Origin: Leuconostoc suionicum
Lineage (GTDB): Bacteria; Bacillota; Bacilli; Lactobacillales; Lactobacillaceae
Direction of reading: 5' to 3'
NCBI RefSeq assembly: GCF_001891125.1
Contig: NZ_CP015247.1
Location: 576,501 to 640,500, forward strand
DNA length: 64,000 nt
Positions 42,180 to 51,275 of the stretch are shown here, piece by piece. Below the pieces are notes generated by a model that made no database searches, was not told where the DNA came from, and saw only the letters and a list, made by a program, of their open reading frames with translations. The first letter of the stretch is position 1. Every line of letters begins with the position of its first letter. The position numbers and the translations under genes were made by a program.

Positions 42180-44546
42180 TTGGCGACAAGAAAGACTACA
42201 CAAAGACGGCGTACAACACGTGGTAAAAACAGTAAAAAAAAGAACCCATTAGTTCAAAACCTATGCTTTTTGGGTGGTATTGTCTTAGGTATACTAGGTA
42301 TATTTAAGCTTGGCATATTAGGGGTATTTATTGCTGACATTTTCCGTTTTTTCTTTGGAAACATGTATCTTGTGATTTTAATACCTATGACATTATTTTT
42401 GGGGTACTATTTTATTACTCGAAAAACACCCAAAATAGCAACTCATTTTTGGGTTGGCGCCTTTATGATGTTTATTGCTATTGAGACAATTTCATCATTG
42501 TTATTTTTTGAATACACACTAAAAAATGCAGATGGATACGTTGGCGAAGTGGTGCGGTTAATTGGTCAAGATTTTATCAATCAATCAGCAAACACACCAG
42601 TTGGCGGTGGTATAATCGGCGCGGCATTGTATCATTTACTGTTTATGTTAATGTCTAGCATTGGCACGTGGATTGTAACAATAATCTTATTATTCAGTGG
42701 TATTGCAATCTTTTTCCGTATTCCGGCTCGTGACATTGTTCAGCAAGGCGTTGAAAAGGCTCATGAAGGGGTTACCCATATTCAGGAAAAACGAGCTAGC
42801 GAAAAGCCAAACCGACAATCGTTTTTCAAACGTGATCGGCACAAGAAAGACATTACTGATTATGGAGATGATCCATTAGGTGTGGGCCGAGATGATAGCA
42901 TGTCGACGGATGCTTCTGCTAAAATAGAAAAAGACGTCAATACACCTAGTGTTCAAGAAAATTTCAATGAGCCTGAAATTAAATGGAATGGTCCTATAGC
43001 ACCCCAACCAACAAAAAAGTTACCCAAAGAACAGGCCGAAAAGACTTCTGTTAGTGATAGCGAAGTTTCTACAAATATGTTGGAAAAAGAAAATCCGGAT
43101 TACCAGTTACCAACTGCTGACCTATTGACACAATTAGCGCCTACAGACCAAACAAAAGAGTTTAAGAGTTTAACCGACAAATCACGTCTTGTTCATGATA
43201 CGCTGCAAAGCTTTGGTGTTGAGGCGGAAGTGACCAGTGTTTCTTTAGGCCCTACGGTAACTCAATATGAGTTGAAACCAGGGCAAGGTGTTAAAGTGAA
43301 TCGAATTGCTAATTTATCGGATGATTTAGCATTGGCACTAGCTGCAAAATCAATACGAATTGAGGCACCAATCCCCGGTAAACCCTATGTTGGTATAGAG
43401 GTTCCTAATGACACACAGGCAACTGTTGGATTCCGGGACATGATTGAGAATGCGCCATTTGATGATAATCCGCTTAATGTGCCACTCGGCCGAGATGTAA
43501 CAGGAAATATTATCATGGCAGACTTATCGGCTATGCCTCATTTGCTTATTGCTGGATCTACTGGATCTGGAAAATCAGTAGGGCTTAACGGTATTATTGT
43601 ATCTATCCTTTTGCGTGCAAAACCTAATGAAGTTAAATTAATGATGGTTGATCCAAAAGTTGTTGAGTTATCTATTTATAATGGGATCCCACACTTGCTG
43701 ACACCAGTTGTTTCGGAGCCCCGCAAAGCAGCGAAGTCTTTGCAAAAAGTTGTTGACGAGATGGAAAATCGTTACAAGCTTTTAGCTCAATTTGGAAAAC
43801 GTAATATTGGTGAATACAATGCGGCGGTTGAAAAGCAGAACGCTGAAGCCAAGGAAACAGATCAACCAATTATGCAACCAATGCCATATATTGTCGCTAT
43901 TGTAGATGAATTTGCTGACTTAATGAGTACGGTGGGTAATGAAATTGAAGTTTCTATCGCGCGCCTTGGTGCTAAAGCTCGTGCAGCCGGGATTCACATG
44001 ATTTTGGCCACACAGCGACCTGACGTTAAAGTGATTAACGGTACCATAAAAAGTAATATTCCTGGTAGAATTGCTTTTAGAACAGCCTCTGGAATTGATT
44101 CACGTACTATCCTAGACAGTAATGGTGCTGAGAAGCTACTCGGAAAAGGGGATATGATTTTTGCACCGCCCGGTAAGCCGACACAACGTGTTCAAGGTGC
44201 ATTTATTAGTAATACTGATGTGACTAATATTGTTGAATTTGTTAAATCGCAACAAGAGGTTCAGTATTCCGATGCAATGACTGTTACAGATGAAGAAATT
44301 GCTCAAGATAACTCGGAAAATGCTGATGGAAATAGTGATGATGAGTTATTCCAAGAAGCTTTGCAATTTGTTATTGAACAACAAAAAGCCTCAACATCAC
44401 TGTTACAACGTCGCTTCAGGATTGGTTATAATAGAGCCGCTCGATTAATTGATGATTTGGAAGCGGGCGGTTACATTGGTCCAGCAGACGGATCACGGCC
44501 AAGACACGTCAATATTTCAGATGGTAGTTCTGGAATAGAAAGTTAG
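42180..44546 (+). CDS. ftsK: DNA translocase FtsK/SpoIIIE
   Basis: 788 residues. Four or five TM helices lie in the first 180 residues, an acidic linker up to about 310, then the alpha-beta motor with Walker A AGSTGSGKS (about 461-469) and Walker B VAIVDEFADLM. A winged-helix gamma domain closes the protein (SLLQRRFRIGYNRAARLIDD, about 735-755). It pumps chromosomal DNA through the septum. The start is TTG at 42180 after AGAGGTGG; no ATG lies in the N-terminal TM region that would spare the basic start. The promoter is TGATAAAAT (42136-42144). Confidence 0.95.
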   Translation: MATRKTTQRRRTTRGKNSKKKNPLVQNLCFLGGIVLGILGIFKLGILGVFIADIFRFFFGNMYLVILIPMTLFLGYYFITRKTPKIATHFWVGAFMMFIAIETISSLLFFEYTLKNADGYVGEVVRLIGQDFINQSANTPVGGGIIGAALYHLLFMLMSSIGTWIVTIILLFSGIAIFFRIPARDIVQQGVEKAHEGVTHIQEKRASEKPNRQSFFKRDRHKKDITDYGDDPLGVGRDDSMSTDASAKIEKDVNTPSVQENFNEPEIKWNGPIAPQPTKKLPKEQAEKTSVSDSEVSTNMLEKENPDYQLPTADLLTQLAPTDQTKEFKSLTDKSRLVHDTLQSFGVEAEVTSVSLGPTVTQYELKPGQGVKVNRIANLSDDLALALAAKSIRIEAPIPGKPYVGIEVPNDTQATVGFRDMIENAPFDDNPLNVPLGRDVTGNIIMADLSAMPHLLIAGSTGSGKSVGLNGIIVSILLRAKPNEVKLMMVDPKVVELSIYNGIPHLLTPVVSEPRKAAKSLQKVVDEMENRYKLLAQFGKRNIGEYNAAVEKQNAEAKETDQPIMQPMPYIVAIVDEFADLMSTVGNEIEVSIARLGAKARAAGIHMILATQRPDVKVINGTIKSNIPGRIAFRTASGIDSRTILDSNGAEKLLGKGDMIFAPPGKPTQRVQGAFISNTDVTNIVEFVKSQQEVQYSDAMTVTDEEIAQDNSENADGNSDDELFQEALQFVIEQQKASTSLLQRRFRIGYNRAARLIDDLEAGGYIGPADGSRPRHVNISDGSSGIES

Positions 44547-44624
44547 CATTAGTTTCAAACTAAGTAGTATGATTATATTTTTTGAGTATAATTAAATGAT
44601 TAAGCAAATAGGAGAATAATAAAA

Positions 44625-44744
44625 ATGGCACTTACAAAAAATCAAATTGCTGCACTACAAAATGTTTTTGATAATGGTATTTTAGATCATGATGCCGAGG
44701 CATTAGAAGCGCTAAAGATTGTATTAGCAGATTTAAAAAAATAA
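44625..44744 (+). CDS. Small protein, 39 residues, unrecognised
   Basis: Opens MALTKNQIAALQNVFDNGIL; a predicted helical hairpin with a Lys-Lys end. A good SD (TAGGAGAA) precedes the ATG, and the composition is protein-like with no TM segment. It lies between ftsK and the thrS T-box. Its own promoter may be TATAAT-like sequence near 44587. No family recognised. Confidence 0.6.
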   Translation: MALTKNQIAALQNVFDNGILDHDAEALEALKIVLADLKK

Positions 44745-44764
44745 TTGCAACGCAGCAAAAAAAA

Positions 44765-45028
44765 TGTTATGATGTTTCTCAGAAACATTGATAAGGACAA
44801 CTCGAATGTCATGCACTTAAAGAGAGCTCATGTTTGGTGAAAATGAGCAGTGCATCCATAAGAGACTACCTTTGAGTGGTGATTTAGTAGTTTTAAATGA
44901 AAAGTTGCCCGGGTGATACCGTTATATATCATTTGAGAGAAATAGGAATTTTTCCTGTTTTAAACTTGGGTGGTACCGCGGTAAAACGTCCCTTTAGATC
45001 TAATAAGGATCTAAAGGGACGTTTTTGT
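44765..45028 (+). promoter_or_regulatory. T-box leader controlling thrS
   Basis: The T-box core TGGGTGGTACCGCG is at 44967-44980. The terminator is ACGTCCCTTTAGATC/GATCTAAAGGGACGT (about 44986-45022) with a following T run. The specifier candidate is ACC (Thr) at 44878-44880 in GAGACTACC. The -10 is probably TATGAT at about 44768. Uncharged tRNA-Thr would permit thrS transcription. Confidence 0.93.
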
Positions 45029-45073
45029 TTTATTAATGTAAAAGACTAGAATGGAATTTGAAAGGAAAATAGC

Positions 45074-47041
45074 ATGGCAGAAATCAGTCTTACATTCCCA
45101 GATGGCGCTATTAAAAACTTTGATGAAGGAATTAAGCCAATTGGGGTTGCCGAAAGTATTTCAAAGTCATTGGCAAAGAAGTCAGTGTCAGGAAAAATAA
45201 ATGGTTCATATATTGGCATGAACGATGTTATTACTGAAAGTGGTGATTTTCAACTAATCACTACATCAGATAGCGAAGCATTAGATCTACTTCGTCACTC
45301 AGCATCTCATTTATTAGCACAAGCGTTAAAGAGAATTCCAAAATTTGCTAACATTCATTTTGGAGTTGGTCCTTTTATTGAAAATGGTTTCTATTATGAC
45401 ACAGATAATGGGGCTGGTAATCAAGTGTCAATCGAAGATTTCCCTGAAATCGAGGCGATGATGCACAAGATCGTGAAGGAAGATCTACCTATTCTTTCTC
45501 GTGAAATCACACGTGATGAAGCGTTAGAAATGTTTGCTGATGATCCATATAAAGTTGAGTTAGTCAACGATTTGCCAGCCGATGAAAAGATCACAATTGC
45601 TGTTCAAGGAGATCATATTGAGCTTGATAAGGGTGGTCTGGTACCATCAACGGGTTGGATTAAGCATTTTAAGCTTACTTCAGTGGCTGGCGCTTACTGG
45701 CGCGGAAATTCAAGCAACCCAATGATGCAACGAGTATATGGAACAGCCTTTTGGAAAGCAGCTGACGTTGAAGCAGAAATTGCTCGTCGTGAAGAAGCTA
45801 AGGAACGTGATCATCGTGTCATTGGACGTGATCTTGATTTATTCTTTACTAGCCAGGAGGTTGGTTCAGGATTACCAGTTTGGTTGCCAAATGGTGCAAC
45901 AATTCGTCGCCAAGTTGAAAGATATATTACAGATAAAGAGCTGTCAAATGGCTACCAGCACGTTTATACACCAGTATTGTCTAATTTGAACTTATATAAG
46001 ACATCTGGTCACTGGGATCATTATCGTGAAGATATGTTCCCACCAATGGATATGGGAGATGGCGAATTCTTGGAATTGCGTCCAATGAATTGTCCATCAC
46101 ATATCATGGTATTTAATCATAAGCCACGTTCATACCGTGAATTACCAATGCGTATTGCTGAATTGGGAATGATGCATCGTTATGAAAAGTCTGGTGCTTT
46201 GACAGGGTTATCACGTGTTCGTGAGATGACGTTGAATGATGGTCATACGTTCGTTGAACCAGAAAAGTTAGAAGAAGAGTTTAAGTCTATCTTGACAATG
46301 ATGATGGGCGTTTATCGTGACTTCAACATTAAGGATTATCGTTTCCGTTTGTCTTATCGTGATCCCAAAAATACAGAAAAGTATTTTGATGATGATGAAA
46401 TGTGGGAAAAGTCACAAAAGCAATTGAAAACAGCAATGGATGATCTTGGTCTTGATTATTTCGAGGCTGAAGGTGAAGCTGCCTTTTATGGTCCAAAGTT
46501 AGACGTTCAAACAAAGACAGCCTTAGGTAATGAAGAAACATTATCTACGATTCAATTAGACTTTTTGTTGCCAGAACGATTTGACTTGAAATATATTGGT
46601 CGTGATGGTCTGGATAATCATCGTCCAGTGATGTTGCATCGTGGTATTGTTGGTACGATGGAACGTTTCACAGCCTACTTAATTGAGATGTACAAGGGTG
46701 CATTCCCAACATGGTTGTCTCCTTTACAAGTCCAGATTATTCCTGTTAATTTGGGTGCTCACGGAGATTATGCAAAGACTGTCCAACAAAAATTGCAGGA
46801 TGCTGGTTTGCGTGCTAATGTTGAAACTAAAGATGCTAAAATGGGATATCTCATACGTGAAGCGCAGACGAATAAGATACCATATACTTTGGTTCTTGGT
46901 GATTCAGAAGTGGATACTGATACAGTTACAGTTCGTAAATATGGTGAAGCAAAAACAGTTACAATGTCATTTAATGAGTTCCAAAACTTGATTTTGTCTG
47001 ATGTTGCCAATTATTCACGTGAATCCGAACCAGCAAAATAA
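45074..47041 (+). CDS. thrS: Threonyl-tRNA synthetase
   Basis: Class II synthetase, 655 residues. Domains in order: TGS (1-62), N-terminal editing domain (about 63-240) with [11 protein letters not shown] (HxxxH), catalytic core (about 240-540) with [12 protein letters not shown] supplying the zinc Cys, motif 2 in [20 protein letters not shown], motif 3 in [14 protein letters not shown], and the anticodon-binding domain. SD AAAGGAAA. Under T-box control. Confidence 0.97.
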   Translation: MAEISLTFPDGAIKNFDEGIKPIGVAESISKSLAKKSVSGKINGSYIGMNDVITESGDFQLITTSDSEALDLLRHSASHLLAQALKRIPKFANIHFGVGPFIENGFYYDTDNGAGNQVSIEDFPEIEAMMHKIVKEDLPILSREITRDEALEMFADDPYKVELVNDLPADEKITIAVQGDHIELDKGGLVPSTGWIKHFKLTSVAGAYWRGNSSNPMMQRVYGTAFWKAADVEAEIARREEAKERDHRVIGRDLDLFFTSQEVGSGLPVWLPNGATIRRQVERYITDKELSNGYQHVYTPVLSNLNLYKTSGHWDHYREDMFPPMDMGDGEFLELRPMNCPSHIMVFNHKPRSYRELPMRIAELGMMHRYEKSGALTGLSRVREMTLNDGHTFVEPEKLEEEFKSILTMMMGVYRDFNIKDYRFRLSYRDPKNTEKYFDDDEMWEKSQKQLKTAMDDLGLDYFEAEGEAAFYGPKLDVQTKTALGNEETLSTIQLDFLLPERFDLKYIGRDGLDNHRPVMLHRGIVGTMERFTAYLIEMYKGAFPTWLSPLQVQIIPVNLGAHGDYAKTVQQKLQDAGLRANVETKDAKMGYLIREAQTNKIPYTLVLGDSEVDTDTVTVRKYGEAKTVTMSFNEFQNLILSDVANYSRESEPAK

Positions 47042-47096
47042 AAATAGCTTGTTAAAAGAAATCATACTATACCATTTGTAGGTATATTTGTACAAA

Positions 47097-47131
47097 GCAA
47101 AGCACCCGGAGACTATCGAAGGGTGCTTTGC
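47097..47131 (+). other. Perfect 11-bp hairpin upstream of the amino-acid permease gene
   Basis: GCAAAGCACCC and GGGTGCTTTGC pair exactly around a 13-base loop, ending only 5 bases before the permease SD (GGAAAGGAAAA). There is no T run, so it is not a standard terminator. A smaller hairpin ATACC/GGTAT lies about 20 bases upstream. It could influence translation or mRNA stability of the permease, or mark an mRNA 3' end of thrS. Confidence 0.55.
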
Positions 47132-47157
47132 AGTAGGAAAGGAAAATTTTTAATATT

Positions 47158-48531
47158 ATGTCCGATTCAAAAGGCGACAGTAATCTCCCAAAACGAGGTT
47201 TACAAAATCGACACGTTCAGTTAATAGCCATTGGGGGTACGATTGGTACTGGTCTATTTATGGGAGCTGGTAACTCAATCCATTATGCCGGACCATCCAT
47301 TCTATTGGTTTATTTAGTTATTGGAATGTTTATGTTTGTTGTAATGCGTGCTATAGGTGAACTACTTTATGCTGATCCGAGTCAACATACATTTATCACA
47401 TTCATTACTAAGTTTCTGGGCAATCGTGCAGGGTTCTTTGCCCGATGGTCGTACTGGTTAACAGTCGTATTTATGGGAATGGCTGAACTAACCGCTGTCG
47501 CAAAGTATATCCAATTTTGGCTGCCAAGCCTCCCAAGTTGGTTAATCCAGATAGTGATGTTAATTTTATTGACATGCGTAAATCTGATTGCCGTAGCTCT
47601 TTATGGTGAAACTGAGTTTTGGTTTGCTATGATTAAAATCGTTGCAATTTTAGCTTTGATTGTTACCGGAATTATTATGGCTGTAACAGGATTTAAAACA
47701 CCGGTAGGAACAGTTGCATTTAGTAATGTTTGGAATCATTTTGAATTTTTCCCTAATGGTGTTGGTAATTTTATTAATGCCTTTCAAATGGTTATGTTTG
47801 CCTTTGTCGGTATGGAATTTATCGGAATGACAACAGCAGAAACAGAAAATCCACGTTCAGTATTGCCTAAAGCAATTAATCAAATACCTTGGCGAATTTT
47901 ATTCTTTTATCTTGGTGCATTGTTTATTATTATGACAATTTATCCATGGCAAAAAATCCCTGCAAATCAAAGCCCATTTGTTATGGTATTTGAACTAGCA
48001 GGTGTTAAGTGGGCCGCTGCATTAATTAATTTTGTTGTATTGACGAGTGCTGCATCAGCCTTGAATTCAGTTTTGTTTAGTGCAAGTCGTAATTTTTACG
48101 CACTATCATTTCAGTCAAAGGCTAAATTTTTACAACCATTTAGAAAAATATCTAAAACTCAATTACCAATCAATGCTGTATTGTTAACATCAGTGATGGT
48201 TGCTTTCTCTGCATTGATTTCAGTTATACCTTCAATTACAAACGCATTCAGTTTTGTAACAAGTGCTTCAACTGATTTATTTTTAATGATTTATGTGTTG
48301 ATTTTGATGGCATATATGAAATATCGTAAATCAGATAGTTACATGCCTGATGGGTTTCTTGTCATAGCTCCTAAAACATTAGTGCCATTGGCAATTCTGT
48401 TTTTCAGTTTTGTATTTGTTACGCTCTTCTTTAATCCAGAATCTCGTCTACCAGCAATTGGTGCTACTATTTGGATGGTCGTGTTTGGCTATATTTCAAT
48501 GAGACAACCAAAACAGGCGTTAAATAAGTAA
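47158..48531 (+). CDS. APC-family amino-acid permease (AAT type)
   Basis: 457 residues, about 12 TM helices. The family signature is RGLQNRHVQLIAIGGTIGTG (13-32) with GLFMGAGNSI, and helix 6 contains VGMEFIGMTTAETENP. It belongs to the amino-acid transport group that includes D-serine/D-alanine/glycine and aromatic amino-acid permeases, and exact substrates are not readable. Near-overlap with the regulatory hairpin upstream; no terminator is evident before the DedA promoter. Confidence 0.92.
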   Translation: MSDSKGDSNLPKRGLQNRHVQLIAIGGTIGTGLFMGAGNSIHYAGPSILLVYLVIGMFMFVVMRAIGELLYADPSQHTFITFITKFLGNRAGFFARWSYWLTVVFMGMAELTAVAKYIQFWLPSLPSWLIQIVMLILLTCVNLIAVALYGETEFWFAMIKIVAILALIVTGIIMAVTGFKTPVGTVAFSNVWNHFEFFPNGVGNFINAFQMVMFAFVGMEFIGMTTAETENPRSVLPKAINQIPWRILFFYLGALFIIMTIYPWQKIPANQSPFVMVFELAGVKWAAALINFVVLTSAASALNSVLFSASRNFYALSFQSKAKFLQPFRKISKTQLPINAVLLTSVMVAFSALISVIPSITNAFSFVTSASTDLFLMIYVLILMAYMKYRKSDSYMPDGFLVIAPKTLVPLAILFFSFVFVTLFFNPESRLPAIGATIWMVVFGYISMRQPKQALNK

Positions 48532-48653
48532 GTTACTGTAATTTTTCTGGTTAGAAGGCAGTTAGAATCGCAATAGATATGAAAAGTTATATTTTAATAT
48601 GACAGGCTTACATGTGTGGTAAAATATTACTATTCGTACTTTAGGGGAATTTT

Positions 48654-49328
48654 ATGTCATTTCTAATTGATTTTATTTTGCACATTGATGTCCATATTGG
48701 TAATCTTGTGCAGGCGTTCGGTTTATGGACGTATTTGATTTTATTTGCGGTAATTTTCATTGAAACCGGTAGTGTGATTATGCCGTTTCTACCTGGAGAT
48801 TCACTGTTGTTTGCTGCAGGAGCTGTTGCTGCTACGCCTGCTGGGCTAAATGCCGGACTTAATCATTGGGTATTTATGATTGTATTCTTCTTAGCAGCTG
48901 TTATTGGTGACTCAGTCAATTTTTGGATTGGTCGTACAGGTGGTTATAAAATTTTGCATCACCGTTTCTTTGGCCGTTTCATTAAAGAACAACATATCAA
49001 AGAAGCTGAGGCTTTCTTTGAAAAGCGTGGTGCTGCGGCAATAATCATTGGGCGATATATGCCAATTGTCCGCACATTTGTACCGTTTGTGGCTGGCATC
49101 AGCCAATTTTCATACAAGCATTTCTTACGTAATAGTTTGATTGCTGCGTTCTCTTGGAGCTTAATTGCAACCGGTGCTGGTTATATGTTCGGAAATATTC
49201 CATTTGTTAAAGCACATTTTTCTGTAATTATTTTGGGTATTGCGTTGGTAACATTAATGCCAACGATCATTGGTGTCGTTCGTTCAGCGATGATTGCAAA
49301 AAAACAGAAAAAAATGATGTCGAAATAA
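48654..49328 (+). CDS. DedA family membrane protein
   Basis: 224 residues with five or six helices. FLPGDSLLFAAGA (about 42-54), IGDSVNFWIGRTGG, and the VGRYMPIVRTFVPFVAGIS-like stretch (GRYMPIVRTFVPFVAGISQF) are hallmarks of DedA/VTT proteins, several of which recycle undecaprenyl phosphate or other phospholipids across the membrane. SD is TTAGGGGA. The promoter is TGGTAAAAT (48617-48625). A terminator overlaps just past the stop. Confidence 0.92.
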   Translation: MSFLIDFILHIDVHIGNLVQAFGLWTYLILFAVIFIETGSVIMPFLPGDSLLFAAGAVAATPAGLNAGLNHWVFMIVFFLAAVIGDSVNFWIGRTGGYKILHHRFFGRFIKEQHIKEAEAFFEKRGAAAIIIGRYMPIVRTFVPFVAGISQFSYKHFLRNSLIAAFSWSLIATGAGYMFGNIPFVKAHFSVIILGIALVTLMPTIIGVVRSAMIAKKQKKMMSK

Positions 49329-49349
49329 CCGCCATTCATGGCGGTTTTT
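49328..49349 (+). terminator. Terminator after the DedA gene
   Basis: ACCGCCAT-TC-ATGGCGGT and TTTTT; the loop is tight but the stem is perfect. The next promoter begins immediately. Confidence 0.85.
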
Positions 49350-49365
49350 CTGTATAATTATAACT

Positions 49366-49911
49366 ATGAATAACTTAAAAAAACTACAAGAATTAACTAA
49401 AATTTCAACATTAGAGATTGCTGAAGCACTAGATGTTGAAGTTGAAACTGTTGAAGCATGGCAAAACGAAGAAAAAGTACCTAGTGTGAGTGATTTTGAG
49501 GCATTAAGTGGTATCTTCTCTTCTCAATTGGATGCTCAAGGAATCGACTCTCAATCCAGTAAGCATCCAATCCACATTCGTTTATCTGTGGATTATCTAT
49601 TGAATCTAGGAATAACACTTTCAGATTGGATTACTTTAAAGTGGGCCTTTGAAGGGCAGTGGAACAATGATCAGTTAGCCGTCGGATTTTTTTCTAATAA
49701 TCAATTGGTGCGTGTTGTTAAAAGTGAAAACGAATTTTCGGATGCTTTTGCAGGCTATCTTATTTTACAAACTGAAGGTGAGTTTGAACCATATATTGAT
49801 GAATTTGATAATGATAAGGAATACGATTGGCGGTTATTACGTTTGAGCGATGAAAAATTTGTGGATGTAACTAACGATTTAATTGCGTCCGATTTGCCGG
49901 TCATCAGCTAA
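49366..49911 (+). CDS. Helix-turn-helix protein, probably leaderless mRNA
   Basis: 181 residues. An Xre-like HTH occupies about 1-48 (LQELTKISTLEIAEALDVEV, TVEAWQNEEKVPSVSDFEAL). The rest is acidic with no recognised domain. TATAAT (49353-49358) ends 7 bases before the ATG, so transcription would start at or next to the start codon, and there is no SD. A transcription regulator is the simplest reading; its targets are unknown. Confidence 0.8.
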   Translation: MNNLKKLQELTKISTLEIAEALDVEVETVEAWQNEEKVPSVSDFEALSGIFSSQLDAQGIDSQSSKHPIHIRLSVDYLLNLGITLSDWITLKWAFEGQWNNDQLAVGFFSNNQLVRVVKSENEFSDAFAGYLILQTEGEFEPYIDEFDNDKEYDWRLLRLSDEKFVDVTNDLIASDLPVIS

Positions 49912-49943
49912 TGATAGAGAAGTACACAAAGTAGTGACGTTTG

Positions 49944-50067
49944 TATAATATTATGATACACTACAATTAAATGGTAATACTTGCGAGACAATTGAATAAA
50001 TTTGTCGATAATAAGGGTATTATTTTGTCAAAAACACAGTTTTCGTAATGAAAATTGTGTTTTTTTG
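49944..50067 (+). ncRNA. Candidate structured leader or small RNA ahead of the fructosamine-kinase-like gene
   Basis: TATAAT (49944-49949) precedes about 115 bases with no ORF that fold as a stem GGTAATAC/GTATTATT (49973-49980 with 50017-50024) enclosing an inner stem around GACAA/TTGTC. This is followed by an intrinsic terminator, AAAAACACAGTTTTC/GAAAATTGTGTTTTTTT (50030-50067). A structured domain, then a terminator, then an SD and gene is the layout of an attenuator or riboswitch. No known class is recognised. Confidence 0.55.
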
Positions 50068-50094
50068 TTCCGATAATAAATTTTGGAGGCTAAT

Positions 50095-50937
50095 ATGGAC
50101 TTAGGTAACGATTTTGTTACTCGTTTGGGACTTGAAAAACCACACGACTTAGAAAAGGTACGTGGTGGCGACATTAACGAGGCGTTTTCAATCTATTCGA
50201 ACAAACAGCGCTATTTTTTAAAGATTCAACAAAATGCTCAAGCAAGTTTCTTTGATCATGAGGTTGCTGGTTTAAAGGCTTTGGGGGAGGTGGTGACGGT
50301 GCCTGCCATTTTAGCACAGGGACAGTTACAAGGACACGCCTACTTAATATTGTCGTGGATTAATCAAGGAAATGGGTCACAACAAGAATTAGCAAAGTCT
50401 CTGGTTAAAATTCACCAAGTTACAGCACCAAAGTTTGGATTTGATAGTGATAATTTAGTAGATTTTGTGCCTAAAAATAATACTTGGCAATCTTCTTGGG
50501 CTGAATTTTTTGTGAAACAACGCTTGGATCCGCTAATGGCACAAGCGAAAAAAAATAATTTTTGGCTGACCCAACGTGGTGATCACTATAATAATTTACG
50601 AGAAACGATATTAAATGATAATCACGCGCAAACAGTTCAACCATCATTATTGCATGGTGATTTTTGGGCAGGAAACTTTATGTTTAACGATCAAGGTAAA
50701 CCTGTATTTATTGATCCTAACGTGTTCTATGGTGATCGAGAATATGATTTGGCGATTTCAAGAGTGTTTGCCGGCTTTAGCCCGTCATTTTATGATCAAT
50801 ATATGCAAGAATGGCCATTGGACGTTGGCTGGCAAAAACGTGAAAGATGGTATGAGTTCTATTACATACTGATGCACTTTACACGCTTTGGCGATATTTA
50901 TGCACCGCGAATGAACAAATTATTAACGTCTTTTTAA
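50095..50937 (+). CDS. Fructosamine kinase/aminoglycoside phosphotransferase-like protein
   Basis: 280 residues, protein-kinase-like fold. LEKVRGGDINEAFSIY at the start, LHGDFWAGNFMF (catalytic loop H-G-D-x-W-x-G-N, near 190) and VFIDPNVFYGDREYDLAISR (Mg-binding and FN3K-specific DPxxFYGDRE, near 205-225) fit fructosamine-3-kinase relatives, which remove sugar adducts from proteins or phosphorylate ketosamines. The start at 50095 follows TTGGAGG; the upstream TTG at 50083 is the SD itself. It is the sole gene after the candidate leader. Confidence 0.85.
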   Translation: MDLGNDFVTRLGLEKPHDLEKVRGGDINEAFSIYSNKQRYFLKIQQNAQASFFDHEVAGLKALGEVVTVPAILAQGQLQGHAYLILSWINQGNGSQQELAKSLVKIHQVTAPKFGFDSDNLVDFVPKNNTWQSSWAEFFVKQRLDPLMAQAKKNNFWLTQRGDHYNNLRETILNDNHAQTVQPSLLHGDFWAGNFMFNDQGKPVFIDPNVFYGDREYDLAISRVFAGFSPSFYDQYMQEWPLDVGWQKRERWYEFYYILMHFTRFGDIYAPRMNKLLTSF

Positions 50938-50976
50938 AAACACATGATTGCTAGCAAAGAATTAGACGGAAACACC

Positions 50977-51005
50977 TTGACATTCATTAGTGATTCAGTC
51001 ATAAT
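50977..51005 (+). promoter_or_regulatory. Promoter of the lysine operon
   Basis: TTGACA (50977-50982), 17 bases, CATAAT (51000-51005), starting transcription just before the lysine aptamer. Confidence 0.8.
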
Positions 51006-51032
51006 AGTGACAGAATAAAAATTATTTCACAT

Positions 51033-51257
51033 AGAGGTCGCGATTGACAATACACTTACCGGAGTTGCTGTAGCAATTGATGGTAAGCTTAGGGGATATC
51101 GCCGAAATCAAGGTTGTCTACAAATAACCTTGATTGGGCTAATAGTTAAGAGCTATTAGACTGTCGCAGAGATGCGGTGAGCTATGGAAACTGTCAAAAA
51201 TGCTAACAATGCCCTTTGATAAGTCCGTTTTGCGAACCTATCAAAGGGTTTTTTTGT
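51033..51257 (+). promoter_or_regulatory. Lysine riboswitch (L box) with terminator
   Basis: Conserved L-box segments in order: AGAGGTCGCG (51033-51042), GGGGATATCGCCGAAATC, GATTGGGCT, GACTGTCGCAGAGATGCGG and GGTGAGCTATGG (to about 51187). The expression platform is the terminator CCCTTTGATA/TATCAAAGGG (51212-51221 with 51239-51248) plus a T run. Lysine would lower expression of lysA and the dap genes. Confidence 0.95.
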
Positions 51258-51275
51258 GTAATTTAAGGGGAAATG

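Noticed and set aside
44755-45030. Second small RNA near thrS
   Set aside because: The whole segment is accounted for by the T-box leader.
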